In this document: piece by piece, positions 24,050 to 34,685 of the stretch
Position numbering within the stretch: the stretch's first letter is position 1
How the letters are laid out: the number at the start of each line of letters is the position of its first letter
Origin: Saururus chinensis
Lineage: Eukaryota; Streptophyta; Magnoliopsida; Piperales; Saururaceae
Assembly: GCA_035235625.1 (NCBI GenBank)
Contig: CP141140.1
Span: 39,427,351 to 39,491,350, forward strand
DNA: 64,000 nt
Reading direction: 5' to 3'
Made by a program: the position numbers and the translations under genes
Notes under the pieces: generated by a model
What the model saw: only the letters and a program-made list of their open reading frames with translations
Databases searched by the model: none
What the model was told of the DNA's origin: nothing

Positions 24050-26080
24050 AATCATCAGTTAACCAATATCAGTTAACTTTCTTTTAACTATATACTCTAG
24101 GTTATCTAGTCTCATCCCCACTAATATCATATCACATGATTGTAACCTACCATGTAAACCTATCTTGCTCAAAACTAATGAACACACAATGTACTTCAAC
24201 AAATAATAACCTACTAACATCTACCAGTAAGCTGGTAGCCCATATCAGTTAACTTTGTTTTAACCATATATATAGTAGGTCATATGGTCTTATCATCCTG
24301 AAGAAAACTAATTACATATATTCTTACAAAATATCATTAACTCTATCATGTGCAGCATATGATTCGATGTTGGCGGTATGTGGTAATATGTTTATACTTT
24401 TTCTTTTGTTGATTATACTGAGTTATTATTCTGGATCAGACAATGTAATTGATTTGGATGTGGTGGTGGCAGGAGGAAATATAAAACAATAATTATTATC
24501 TATGCTTCCCACCTCAAATTTAACATCTTCATCGTTTGAGTTAATAATAATTATTGTTTTATACTTCCACCTGCCACCACCAATGCCTAATGAAGAAACA
24601 TTGTTATGTGTATAATGTTTGCTCTCCAAATTCATCTCATCTTTTGATCTAGCATAATCACTCTATACACTGTAAAACTGTCCAGCACCTTGATGTTGGC
24701 CTCCACTGACTGGGTCTCTGCTCTGGCTTCTCCTCTGCTGCCCCTTGCATGCCTCGAGGAGGTGGACATATAAGTGTACTGCGGTGAAGTGAAGGGATAG
24801 ATTTAGTCGAAATCAGTTAACTACCAGTCAACATTTAATCTAAATTAGTTAACTATCTTCTAACCATATAAACTAGGTTATATGGTATCGTCGTCAATAA
24901 ATATTAGATCATACTCATGATAGTATAACACAAATTGCACGAATCTAATGACCACCCAATGAACTTCACAAAATATTAGCCTCCTACCATCTACCAGTCA
25001 ATAGTTAGGATGCATCAGTTAACTTTGTTTTCTTCCATCTACTAGGTTATATGGTATACTACTCGTTATATATCATATCAAAGCTTAAAACCTACCTTGT
25101 AAACCCATCTTGAGCAAATCTAATGACCACACAATATATTTCGAAAAATAAAAAGCCTCCTAGCATCTACCAGTCAACAGTTAGGATGCATCAGTTAACT
25201 TTTTTTTAACCATATAAACTAGGTTATATGGTCTCCTCCTCGCTAGATATCAGATCACATCATAGTCATGAGTAAAGCTAATTACGTATATTCTTCTTAC
25301 TTACCCTAACAACAAAACATATATATTCTAACTAAGTACCAAACACAGAAGATCAAGTTGACATATTTACTTAATAACACTCTTATTTATCCACCAATAT
25401 GTAAACATAACTATTACAAATCTAATGACTTCGCAATGTCCTTCAAAAAATATAAGGCTCCTACCATTTACCAGTCAATAGTTAGGATGTAGCAGTTAAC
25501 TTTGTTTTCTTCCATCTACTAGGTCATATGGTATACTATTCGTTATATATCATATCACAACATTAAAACCTACATTTTAAACCCATCTTGAGCAACAATG
25601 TATTTCAAAAAATAAAAAGCCTCCTACCATCTACCAGTCAACAGTTCGTTTGATCAGTTAACTTTGTTTTAACCATATATTATAAGTCATATGGTCTGCT
25701 CCTCGCTAGATATTAGATCACACCATTTAAACATACCTTCTACACCTATCTTACTCGAATCTAATTACCTCAAAATAAGCTAGGCCAAAGTTAAGCATCC
25801 TACCATATACTAGTCAATAGCTAGGTCAGTATCAGTTAACTTTGATTTGCCTATAAAAAATAGGCCATATGGTCCCCTCCTTGCTAGATATCTAATCATA
25901 TCATGGAAACCTACCTTTTCAACATATCTTGCTTAAATCTAATAACCACACAATGTATTTCAACAAATAATAGCCTCCTACCATCTACCAGACAATAGTT
26001 AGGATGTATTAGTTAACTATGTGCTACCCATGTAAAGTAGGTCTAATTGTCTCCTCCTCACTAGATATCATATCAAATCA
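24050..26080 (-). repeat. Right subterminal repeat array of MULE-1
   Basis: Tandem and dispersed monomers of about 176 bp, each with ATCTACCAGTCAACAGTTAG-like sequence followed by ATCAGTTAACTTTG, then TAGGTTATATGGTCT, then CTAGATATCA. The ATCAGTTAAC core occurs at 24054, 24068, 24244, 24812, 25014, 25190, 25653 and 25831, with one-base variants at 25491 and about 26006. Spacings of 176, 176, 178 and 176 give the period. The H2 hairpin interrupts the array. It is the inverted counterpart of the 3960-5220 array. Confidence 0.82.
24459..24581. repeat. Second hairpin (H2) of the H1 family
   Basis: Arms 24459-24499 and 24541-24581: GTGGTGGTGGCAGGAGGAAA, then TAAAACAATAATTATTA, mirrored on the other side. 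The sequence after H2 (TGTTTGCTCTCCAA, later CTAGCATAATCACTCTAT) matches the sequence after H1 once the Ty3 element is removed (14925-14946 joined to 23866-23900). So a segment of roughly 400 bp was tandemly duplicated in MULE-1 before the Ty3 insertion. Confidence 0.75.
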
Positions 26081-26776
26081 TTAGTTAATCTAAACATACA
26101 AGCAAAATATATAATCCATTACTGTTACCCTTAATTTGTTTAATAAACAACCCCAGAATAACATAATCCATCATAAACTATCAAAATGCAACCAGACATT
26201 ACAAACCTAATTGATACAATCAAACTACCCATTTAATGGGAAATTGTAGCAAACAACCAGACACAAAGAAAACAAATATTGAATCCCTTTTCTCTCATAT
26301 ATTTTTTAGCACGAACCATACAACTAAACATTTCACAAACTATCTATTTTTCACCACAAACTAACATTACTCAGCCAAGTCACAAGACCCAAGATTTGCA
26401 CCCCTGTGTTAGTGAAAATCAAACCAAGCACAAATCGCCTTACTTTTAATGGATTCTAACAAAACAATATTTCAAAAACTACACACCTCAAACCCTCCAT
26501 GCGTCTTCACTTCGTAGCTATTTTTCGATCACCTTGCGACGACAGATGAACTGGGTTCGATCATGCCGGTCCACGATCTAAGCGGATGAGGGAGCTTCTT
26601 CTACTAAACGGTTTCGGATGTAGAAACGACGAGGAGTAGAAGGAGGCTCCCATATTTAGGAGAAGCTGATGGTTGAGACAGGGGAGGAGGATGGTGACTC
26701 CTATATCTAGGAGAAAATGCGGGAGGAGATGGGGGAGGAGGAGAGGCAGACGGCGGCTCCTTGTCCGGGAGCTACC
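26081..26776. other. MULE-1 right spacer, no clear gene
   Basis: AT-rich, then a GC-richer stretch at 26520-26776 that can be read on the minus strand as a Leu/Ser/Arg-rich frame. It may be the 5' untranslated or first-exon region of the transposase gene, which is transcribed from this end. No domain recognised. Confidence 0.4.
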
Positions 26777-26949
26777 GTCAGGTCTTTTCATCTCTTATGA
26801 GGGCTTGTCACATTTTATATATATAGCCTAAGGGTATTATTGGTAATTGAAACATGCGTATGGGAAAGTAGAATGTGCGTAAGTCTAATTGTACAAAATC
26901 GAAGTACTTAACTTATTTTTGTAATTCCGATATTTATTGATTCTATTTC
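26777..26949 (-). repeat. Right terminal inverted repeat of MULE-1
   Basis: Inverted match of 3090-3238: on the minus strand CGGAATTACAAAAATA, TTCGATTTTGTACAATTAGA, AATAATACCCTTA, with the similarity ending at GACCTGAC. It marks the right boundary of the element. Confidence 0.85.
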
Positions 26950-27201
26950 TAAATAAATTTTGAGAAAACTTATAAGGGAAGAACGAGGTACTAAAGTTAA
27001 AAAAAAGCGTTCAAATTATGCTTTTATTGGGGGAAGTAGGTGCTTTATGGTGCAAGTAGTCATGTCTATTTATTAATTATATCTTGTTTAAGTGGGTTCT
27101 TTGTGATTAGAAAATTTGGAACCAGTTCATTAAAAGAAATCAGCCCCTTCGATTTGGTTTGGAATTGGCACTCACATACGAACTAACTCATCGCTATGTA
27201 G

Positions 27202-27757
27202 GGAAAAAGAGATCGCAAGGGATCCACAGTTGATAAAGAAATAGGTAATGGAGAAGATTGCGAAGGGCTTCCCAGATACCTTTTTAGACGTAGTGCAACA
27301 TTCCGATCTCACATCGGTAACATCGGCCCCGTTGATGTTCAGCCGGCCATGGGAGCTCATGCTCCGGCAACTTCACAAATGCAACACAACTGCGGCCGGT
27401 GATGCCATGCACCCCATGACCCCAAACTTGGGCCAAGGTGGTTCCAGTGCATTAGAGGATGCGGTGGTCCTTGCTAGGAGCATTGCTGGTCTGCTGCAAG
27501 CCGATGGTGGGAGTCCCAACTGGGGCTGAGCTGAAGAGGCTTTAGAGATGTATGTGACAGAGAGGCGGTGGTGCGTCACCAGAATCATCATTGGCGCCGA
27601 TTTCTCCGGGTTAGCTCAGCAAAGTAGGCCCGGTTGGTTCGGGAAGCTACTGAGGGACAAAATCTCTAACAAGTTTGCCATTAGGCGACTCATGAGCATT
27701 ATGCACTATGATTGTGGGGCCTTGCCTGCGGTTCCATCATTATCTGGGGTGGAATAG
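27202..27757 (+). pseudogene. FAD-dependent monooxygenase copy A, last exon
   Basis: Encodes VMEKIAKGFPDTFLDVVQHS, then RPWELMLRQLHKCNT, then the diagnostic GDAMHPMTPNLGQGGSSALE (the GD motif and FAD ribityl-binding site of flavin monooxygenases), then DAVVLARSIAG. After a shift near 27520 it continues ERRWCVTRIIIGADFSGLAQ and ends GALPAVPSLSGVE at 27757. Defects: an in-frame TAG just before VMEKIAKG, a TGA at 27529 and frame changes around it. The acceptor is TATGTAG at 27201. This exon belongs with 1528-1747; copy B shows the same exon only about 0.8 kb after its upstream exon. Confidence 0.87.
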
Positions 27758-27990
27758 TAGTATGTTGATGGGTGTAAGTGAGTGTTGCCAGATTTAATTC
27801 ATTTAGATAACCTATATAATAAGGAAATCAGTCTTATTTCTACTAGAACAGCAAGTAATTTTTCGTGTATTACTCCCTAAATGTAAGATTAATATTTTTT
27901 CTTTTTGCAGATATATTTGCTTAATGGCTTTAGTTTGAGGGCCTATTTTTATGGAACTGTACCTTGAGTGGAATTCGTGGTGTACACATT
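27758..27990 (+). other. 3' flank of monooxygenase copy A
   Basis: Matches the copy B 3' flank after 59627 for a short way (GATGGGTGT, GAGTGTTG.CAGAT), then is AT-rich. No gene seen. Confidence 0.5.
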
Positions 27991-28268
27991 CATATTTTCA
28001 CTGAAAGAAAGTTTTTCTTTCAATGAATAAAAAGCCATACAAACTTATGAAGATGAAACCAAGTTCCTGCTAATAGGTTCCCTAAGAAACAGAGGATAAC
28101 AAACCTTCCAAGTAGATGAAACCTTCCAAGTAAATGCCAGACTTGCCAGATGATGAGCAAGTGCTTTCGCCTCCCAACGCCTCCCAAAACACATCAAGGA
28201 AATCATAGTTGGACATCAAGGAAATCATAGTTGGAGAAGCTTAATAAAATAGAAAAATGATCCTCGAG
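27991..28268 (-). mobile_element. L1-type LINE, 3' terminal piece
   Basis: On the minus strand the sequence GGGAGGCGAAAGCACTTGCT encodes WEAKALAHHLASLAFTWK, the C-terminal end of the RNase H domain of plant L1 elements, and is followed by a 3' untranslated region ending near 27991. The rest of the element is at 34686-35900; the copia element at 28269-34685 separates them. Three short tandem duplications lie in this piece (see findings). Confidence 0.7.
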
Positions 28269-28620
28269 TGTAAATAATTTTATTGGTCCCGTATGTGGTC
28301 CCACATGATAATAAATAGATAATAATAAACTTATCTATCTTGTTTATGATTGGCTCTTAATGTGAACGTTGTAACCGCTTGATGGAAGCGGTTACGTGAA
28401 GATAAAATAGAGGAGATTGGTCCTCTCTCCGCCCAACGTAGAAAACTATGACGGTGACCAATCCATCTCAAGTGAAAATCGTCAGATTGAAAGAGCAAAG
28501 GGAGAGAAACCTACCCTATGAAGATTCATCAATTTGAAATGGAACTAGTATGTCATTTACTTTGATAATATAGTAGATAGCAGATAGAGAAATCAATTTG
28601 TATGATCTCTGATTCATTCA
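28269..28620 (+). repeat. 5' LTR of copia-1
   Basis: 352 bp, TGTAAATAATTTTATT to GATTCATTCA. Aligns base for base with 34334-34685 with about 8-10% visible differences, which indicates an old insertion. Confidence 0.9.
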
Positions 28621-28627
28621 ATAACAA

Positions 28628-28640
28628 TTGGTATTGGAGC
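28628..28640 (+). promoter_or_regulatory. Primer-binding site of copia-1
   Basis: TTGGTATTGGAGC, close to the TGGTATCAGAGC sequence complementary to initiator methionine tRNA that most plant copia elements use. It lies eight bases after the LTR. Confidence 0.8.
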
Positions 28641-29962
28641 CTAGAGTTTCGAAATCTTAATGCAAACAGCGGTAACTGAGGCGAATAGTAATTTATATTT
28701 TAAAAAATTTAATTTTTATGAATTTTATGCTATTTTCGGATGATTTATAGAAGTAGCATGTTGTGATTGAATCAATAGAAAAAGAACGTACCCACTTTTC
28801 ATGTTGATCTGGTGGAATGATTTCTAAAGTTTCACTATGAACGGTAACCCCAGGACTGAAAAACGGAAAATTTTTTTCTTTCTTTGGTTCACTAGTTCAT
28901 TTATTTGAAAGCTTCCGTAATGTAATTGGAACCAGCAAAGAAGACAACTATTTGTGGACTTCACATGAGATCTCGGCTTGTTTGTTTGTGGACCTCACGT
29001 GAGATGCTTAAGCTAGTCTGGAGTTGATGGTTGGGTGCTAATATAAAACTGTGTGATGGCTAAACATACCCATATAAGGCCAAATATAAAAATCGACCGT
29101 CATTTGCATTCAATTGTCCAGATATGTTATATAGCTTTATATGCTTTTGAAGTGGGTAATCAGATATGTTATATAGCTTTATATGCTACTGCCATAATCT
29201 TATTTTTTTATTACTAACCTCATGCATATGAAATTGTTCATGTGTTTACATGATTTATTTATTATTATAAATTTTGATACATATGCTTATATTTTGTATC
29301 ATTTATGTGCAATTAATGATTTTATGCACTCCAATTTAAATATATGAATAAATAAATAAATGAAAGGATGTTTGATTTATTTATTATTATTGTTTATTTT
29401 GCTTCCACTTTGCATTAGGAAATGATCATAAATGAATTTATGTTCTGAATGTTTATTTATACACATGTAAATGTTCACTTATGATGTTATGAAAATTATT
29501 CTATTGACTTACATTTCTATTATTAAGATACAATTGGATAGTTACCAAAGTGGCCCAATTGGAATGTAATTAGAAAATAAGCGTATTATGATATCCTAAC
29601 ATAATTTCCCTTATGGTAGTGATAGAATAATTTAGAAAATTTAATTCTTTGATTACTAAGATATTATGTTTGACCCAAAGATGCACTACTTTTCTATTAA
29701 TCATTGAATTGTGAAAGAATTATTTGAAAATGCTCTTCATTAGGTTGGAACACTATCCCAAAGGTAGTGAACCAACTTAATGTGTGTGCGTGGCTAATTA
29801 TTCTTAAGGTGATAGGGAACACCATAATATTTGAATAACATAATATTAGATTATTCCCAAAGGTATATCAAAGTTATGTTGTTCATTGTATATGTATTTT
29901 TCATGTGTTTTATTATGTCATATTCATAGCACTAATGTATTGGGCATTATTATTTAATTGTA
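28641..29962 (+). other. Leader region of copia-1
   Basis: 1.3 kb of AT-rich untranslated sequence between the primer-binding site and gag. It holds a tandem duplication of about 47 bp at 29113-29205 (CAGATATGTTATATAGCTTT twice). No gene seen. Confidence 0.6.
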
Positions 29963-32900
29963 GCATCGATTCCTATTTCTTTGCATTTACATGCTTCTTC
30001 CATTCCTATGCTTCATGGCCTTAATTTTTCAGACCGGAAAGAGAAAGTCCAATTCAACCTTGGTGTTTTGGACCTTAATGTAGCTCTTAGAATTAAAAAA
30101 TCTATTGCTTTTACTAAAACTAGCAGCATGAAGATAAGACATTATTTAATGCATGGGAAAGGTCCAACAGGTTGTCTTATGTTTATGCGAATGACAATTG
30201 CAAATAACATTAAGACTACATTACTTCCAACTGATAATGCCAAAGAATTTCTCAAAAAGGTTGAAGAACATTTTAAGTCAGCAGATAAGTCCCTTGCAGG
30301 GACTCTTATGGCTAAGCTGACCACGATGAAGTATGATGGTTCTCGTGGTATGCAAGAGCACGTTCTAGAGATGACGATTTGGCTGCACAACTTAAGTCGT
30401 TGGGAATGTCAGTGGATGAGTTCTTTCTTGTCCAGTTTGATTTGAATACCTTGCCACCTCAGTATGGGCCATTTCAAATTAATTACAATACCATGAAATA
30501 TAAATGGAATGTAAATGAATTGGCTAATATGCTTGTGCAAGAGGAGTCAAGGCTTAAGGCACTGGAACAAAACTAAATCCACATGGTTTCTCAAGAGACT
30601 AAAGGCAAGCAAAGGAAATTCAAAAGCTCTAAAGGGAAGGCTCCTAAAATGAATGATGTTGCCCATAAAGACAACAATCACCCGAAGGAAATGGGCTTGA
30701 AGTGCTACTTTTGTAAAAAATTTGGCCACCTTCAGAAAGATTGCCAGAAAAGAAAGGTATGGTTCCAAAAAAAAGGTATTGATTCAATTTATGTTTTTGA
30801 ATCTAACCTTATTGAAGTTCCTTCTAATACTTGGTGAGTAGATTTAGGAGCTACCACTCATGTTTCCAACACTTTGCAGGGATTCCTTATAACCAGAACC
30901 ACAAACCTAAAGGAGAACTTTCTGTTTATGGAAAATCAAGATAAAGTTCCCATTGAAGCCATTGGGACTTATAGGCTATTTCTAGATAGTGGACATCACT
31001 TAGATTTATTTGAAACTCTTTATATACCTCCAGTTTCTAGAAATCTAGTTCCATTATCGAGACTTGATGTTGATGGATACAAATTTAAATTTGGGAATAA
31101 GTGTTTTAGCCTATTTAAGAATGCTTCATGTGTTGGTTCTGGTATTTTATGTGATGACTTATATAAATTTAATCTTAATGATTATTTTTCTCCTTCACTG
31201 TTTTCCCTGCATACTTATGTTGGTGCTAAACGTAGATTTATTGATGAAAATTCCTCAAACTTGTGGCATAGAAGATTGGGACACATTTCCCAAAAAAATA
31301 GAAAGATTAGTAAAAGATGGGATTCTTTATAATCTTGATTTTACTGATCTTTGTGTGTGTGTGGATTGTATTAAAGGAAAACAAACCAAACACACAAAGA
31401 AGGGTGCCACAAGGAGTAAGGAGCATCTTGAGATCGTCCATACAAATATTTGTGGGCCTTTTGATGTTCCATCTTTTGGTGAAGAAAAGTACTTTATCAC
31501 CTTTATAGATGATTTTTCACGTTATGGTTATGTCTATTTGTTAAATAATAAATCTCAATCAATGAATGCCGTTGAGGTATACATTACTGAAGTTGAAAGA
31601 CAATTAGATAGAAAGGTAAAAATCATAAGGTTTGATAGATGTGGTGAATACTTTGGAAGATATGATGAAGCAGGACAACACCTAGGTCCATTTACGAAAC
31701 TTCTTGAAAGCAAAGCATATGTGCTCAATACATTATGCCTGGAACTCCTCAGTAGAATAGTTTGGCCGAAAGATGAAACCATACTCTTATGGATATGGTT
31801 AGAATTATGATAAGTAATTCCACATTACCTTCATCTATGTGGATGCATGCACTAAAGACTTATGTTTATTTATTAATCAAGTTTCCTAGTAAGACAGTTC
31901 CAAAAACTCATTTCGAGTTGTGGACTAGAAGGAAACCCAGTTTAAGACACCTACATGTTTGGGGTTGTCTAGCAGAAGTGAGAATTTATAATCCACATGA
32001 AAAGAAATTGGATTTAAGGACAATAAGTGGTTACTTTATTGGTTATCCTGAAAAATTCAAAGGATATAGGTTTTAGTGTCCTAATCATAGTACAAGAATT
32101 GTTAAAACTGGTAATGCAAGGTTCTTGGAAAATGGTGAAATCAGTGGAAGTGTTACAACTCAAAATGTGGTAATTAAAGAAGTTAGGGTGCATGTCTCAT
32201 TACCCATAACTTCTAAACAAATTATTGTTCCTATGATTGATGTATGTCCTATCAATCAAGAATGACAATCTAATGAGCCACAACTTGTTGGTCCTTCAAT
32301 AGTTGAACATGATGAAATGGAACAACAAGATAATATTCCATCACTCCATAATGAAATTGTCACCAATGAGCAAGTAGTAGATGAACCACAAATAGCGTTA
32401 AGAAGATCTAAAAGGATCAGAAAACCATCTATTTCTAATTATTATATGGTTTATCTACAAGAATCTGATTATGATATTGGAACATCTAAAGATCCAGTTT
32501 CATTTTCACAAGCCATAAAAAGTATTAAATCTGAAAAATGGATTGAAGCCATGAATGATGAGTTAAACTCAATGGCTCAAAATGAAGTCTCGAACTCATT
32601 GAATTGCCCAAAGGATACAAGAAAGTGGGTTGTAAATGGATCTTTAAGACCAAATGTGACTCAAAGGGTAATATAGAATGATATAAAGCCAAACTTGTGG
32701 CCAAAGGATTTACTCAAAAAGAAGGCTTTGATTATAAAGAAACTTTTTCTCCAGTATCTAAAAAGGACTCACTCAGAATTATTTTAGCATTAGTTGCTAA
32801 TTATGATTTAGGGCTAAATTAAATGGATGTGAAAATAACTTTCTTGAATAGAAGTTTAGATGAAGAAGTCTATATGGACCAACCTGAAGGATTCTCCATT

Positions 32901-33913
32901 AAAGGCAAAGAACATTTAGCTTGAAAACTTAAGAAATCAATTTATGGACTCAAGCAAGCTTCCCGACAATGGTACCTTAAGTTTAATGATACTATTACCT
33001 CTTTTGGATTTAAAGAAAACATTGTTGATCGATGTATTTATCTAAACGTCAGTGGCAGTAAGTTCATATTTTTGATTTTGTATGTTGATGATATATTAAT
33101 TGTAAGCAATGACCTTGGATTATCGTATAAAACCAAGGACTTTTTCTCTCAAAATTTTGAAATGAAAGATATAGGTGAGGCAAAATACGTGATTGGAATA
33201 GAAATATTTTGGGTTTGTTCACGTGGATTGTTGGGTTTGTCTCAAAAAGTCTATATAGAAAAGATTTTAGAGAAATTTGGAATAGATAAGTGCTCATCAA
33301 GTCCAGTTCCCACTTAGAAAGGGGATAAACTAAATCTTATGCAATGTCCAAAGAATGAATGGGAAAGGAAAAGAATGGAGGGAATTCCTTATTTGTCTAT
33401 AGTTGGAAGTTTAATGTATGCACAAACCTGTACAAGGCTAGACATCAGTTTTGCCACTAGTATACTAGGAAGATATCAAAAGGATCCAGGATTTGATCAT
33501 TAGAAAGTTGCAAAGATAGTCATGAGATACTTGCAAGGAACAAAAGATCATATGCTCACATATAGAAAGTCTAAAAATCTTGAGGTCATTGGCTACTCAG
33601 ATTCTGATTTTGCTAGATGTGTTGATGATATAAAGTCCATATTTGGCTACTTATTCATGCTTGCTGCAGGGACCTTGCTAAATGGGCCATATCATGAAAA
33701 AGTGGAAAGGAATCTATCATAGCTTCATCCATGGAGGCTGAATTTGTGGCATGCTATGAAGCCACACTTCATGCTTTATGGTTACATAAATTTATTTCAA
33801 GGCTTGGAATTATTGACACCATTAATAGATTGCTGAAAATTTATTGTGATAACTCTACAGCAGTTATCATCTCAAAGAATGACAAGTACTCTAAAAGAGC
33901 AAAGCACATATAA
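29963..33913 (+). pseudogene. gag-pol: copia-1 gag-pol polyprotein remnant
   Basis: Parts in order. Gag: 29981-30576 (KEFLKKVEEHFKSADKSLAG), with a zinc knuckle at 30703 (CYFCKKFGHLQKDCQKRK). Protease region at 30838 (VDLGATTHVSN, where DSGAT is expected). Pre-integrase at 31260 (NLWHRRLGHISQK). Integrase core at 31370-31800 (HTNICGPFDVPSFGEEKYFI, FIDDFSRYGYVYLL) and its C-terminal part at 31880-32076. Reverse transcriptase at 32550-33317, with the YVDD active-site box at 33084. RNase H at 33522-33913 (GYSDSDFARCVDD, then IYCDNSTAVIISKN). Stops at about 30576, 30837, 32076, 32676 and 33316, and several frame changes, inactivate it. Confidence 0.88.
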
Positions 33914-34333
33914 TTAAAGTTTCTTATTGTTAAAGATGTGCAAAAACAAAAAGTGTTTATAGAGCAAATTAGTATTAACCTTATGATGCTCTATTACATT
34001 TTGATATCAATAAAATGTTTCTAATTTTCCTATCTTAGTTATTATGTATATTGTTGTGAATGAATATATATTTGTGACATGATTAGTCTCTATTTGTAGA
34101 GACATTATGTGGACTCTTATGATTTCCTCTTTTGAACACTATATTGAGTAGATTTTTTAATATTGTGGTACATGGAATGGACCATGTTGTTTAAAGACAT
34201 ATAACCGCCATGACTCATTATTGATTTGTTTAATGATAGCATTATATAACCAATTTGAATAGATAATTGTGTACACTTTATGTTGTCTTGTTATACTATC
34301 ATGATTAATTATCATTCAGACCAAGTGGGAGAA

Positions 34334-34685
34334 TGTAAACAATTTTATTAATCTCGTATGTAGTCCCACATGATAATTAATAAATAACAATAAACTTATC
34401 TATCTTGTTTATGATTAGCTCTTAATATGAATGTTGTAACTGCTTGATGGAAGTGGTTACGTGAAGATAAAATAGAGGAGATGGTCCTCTCTCTGCCCAA
34501 CGTAGAAAACTACGACTGTAACTGATCCATCTCAAGTGAAAATCGTTAGAACGAAAGGGCAAAAGGAGAGAAACCTATCCTATGAAGATTCATCAATTTG
34601 GAATAGAACTAGGTACGCTATTTACTTTGATAATACAGTAGATATCAGATAGAGAAATCAATTTGTATGATCACTGATTCATTCA
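34334..34685 (+). repeat. 3' LTR of copia-1
   Basis: 352 bp, TGTAAACAATTTTATT to GATTCATTCA, preceded by the purine tract. Pairs with 28269-28620. Confidence 0.9.

Larger units (their letters stand above)
3090..26949. mobile_element. MULE-1, Mutator-like element with nested insertions
   Basis: About 23.9 kb bounded by inverted repeats of roughly 150 bp. It has a Ulp1-like gene on + next to the left end and a mudrA-like gene on - transcribed toward it, the convergent two-gene layout known from MuDR. Nested inside are a foldback element (13802-14011) and a Ty3 retroelement (14947-23865). Without these the element would be about 15 kb. It lies in the intron between the two copy A monooxygenase exons. 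Exact ends were set at the outermost matching bases of the repeats; I could not find a convincing 9-bp target duplication. Confidence 0.8.
28269..34685 (+). mobile_element. Ty1/copia retrotransposon, full-length but mutated (copia-1)
   Basis: 6417 bp with two LTRs of identical length (352 bp), a methionine-tRNA-type primer-binding site, gag-protease-integrase-RT-RNase H order typical of Ty1/copia, and a purine tract AAGTGGGAGAA just before the 3' LTR. It is inserted in the RNase H region of a LINE. The flanking bases CGAG and CGAA give only an imperfect 4-bp duplication. Many stops show it can no longer move on its own. Confidence 0.9.

Noticed and set aside
3081..26958. 9-bp target duplication for MULE-1
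   Set aside because: The flanking bases CATTTTTTA and TAAATAAAT do not match, and the exact ends are uncertain by a few bases.
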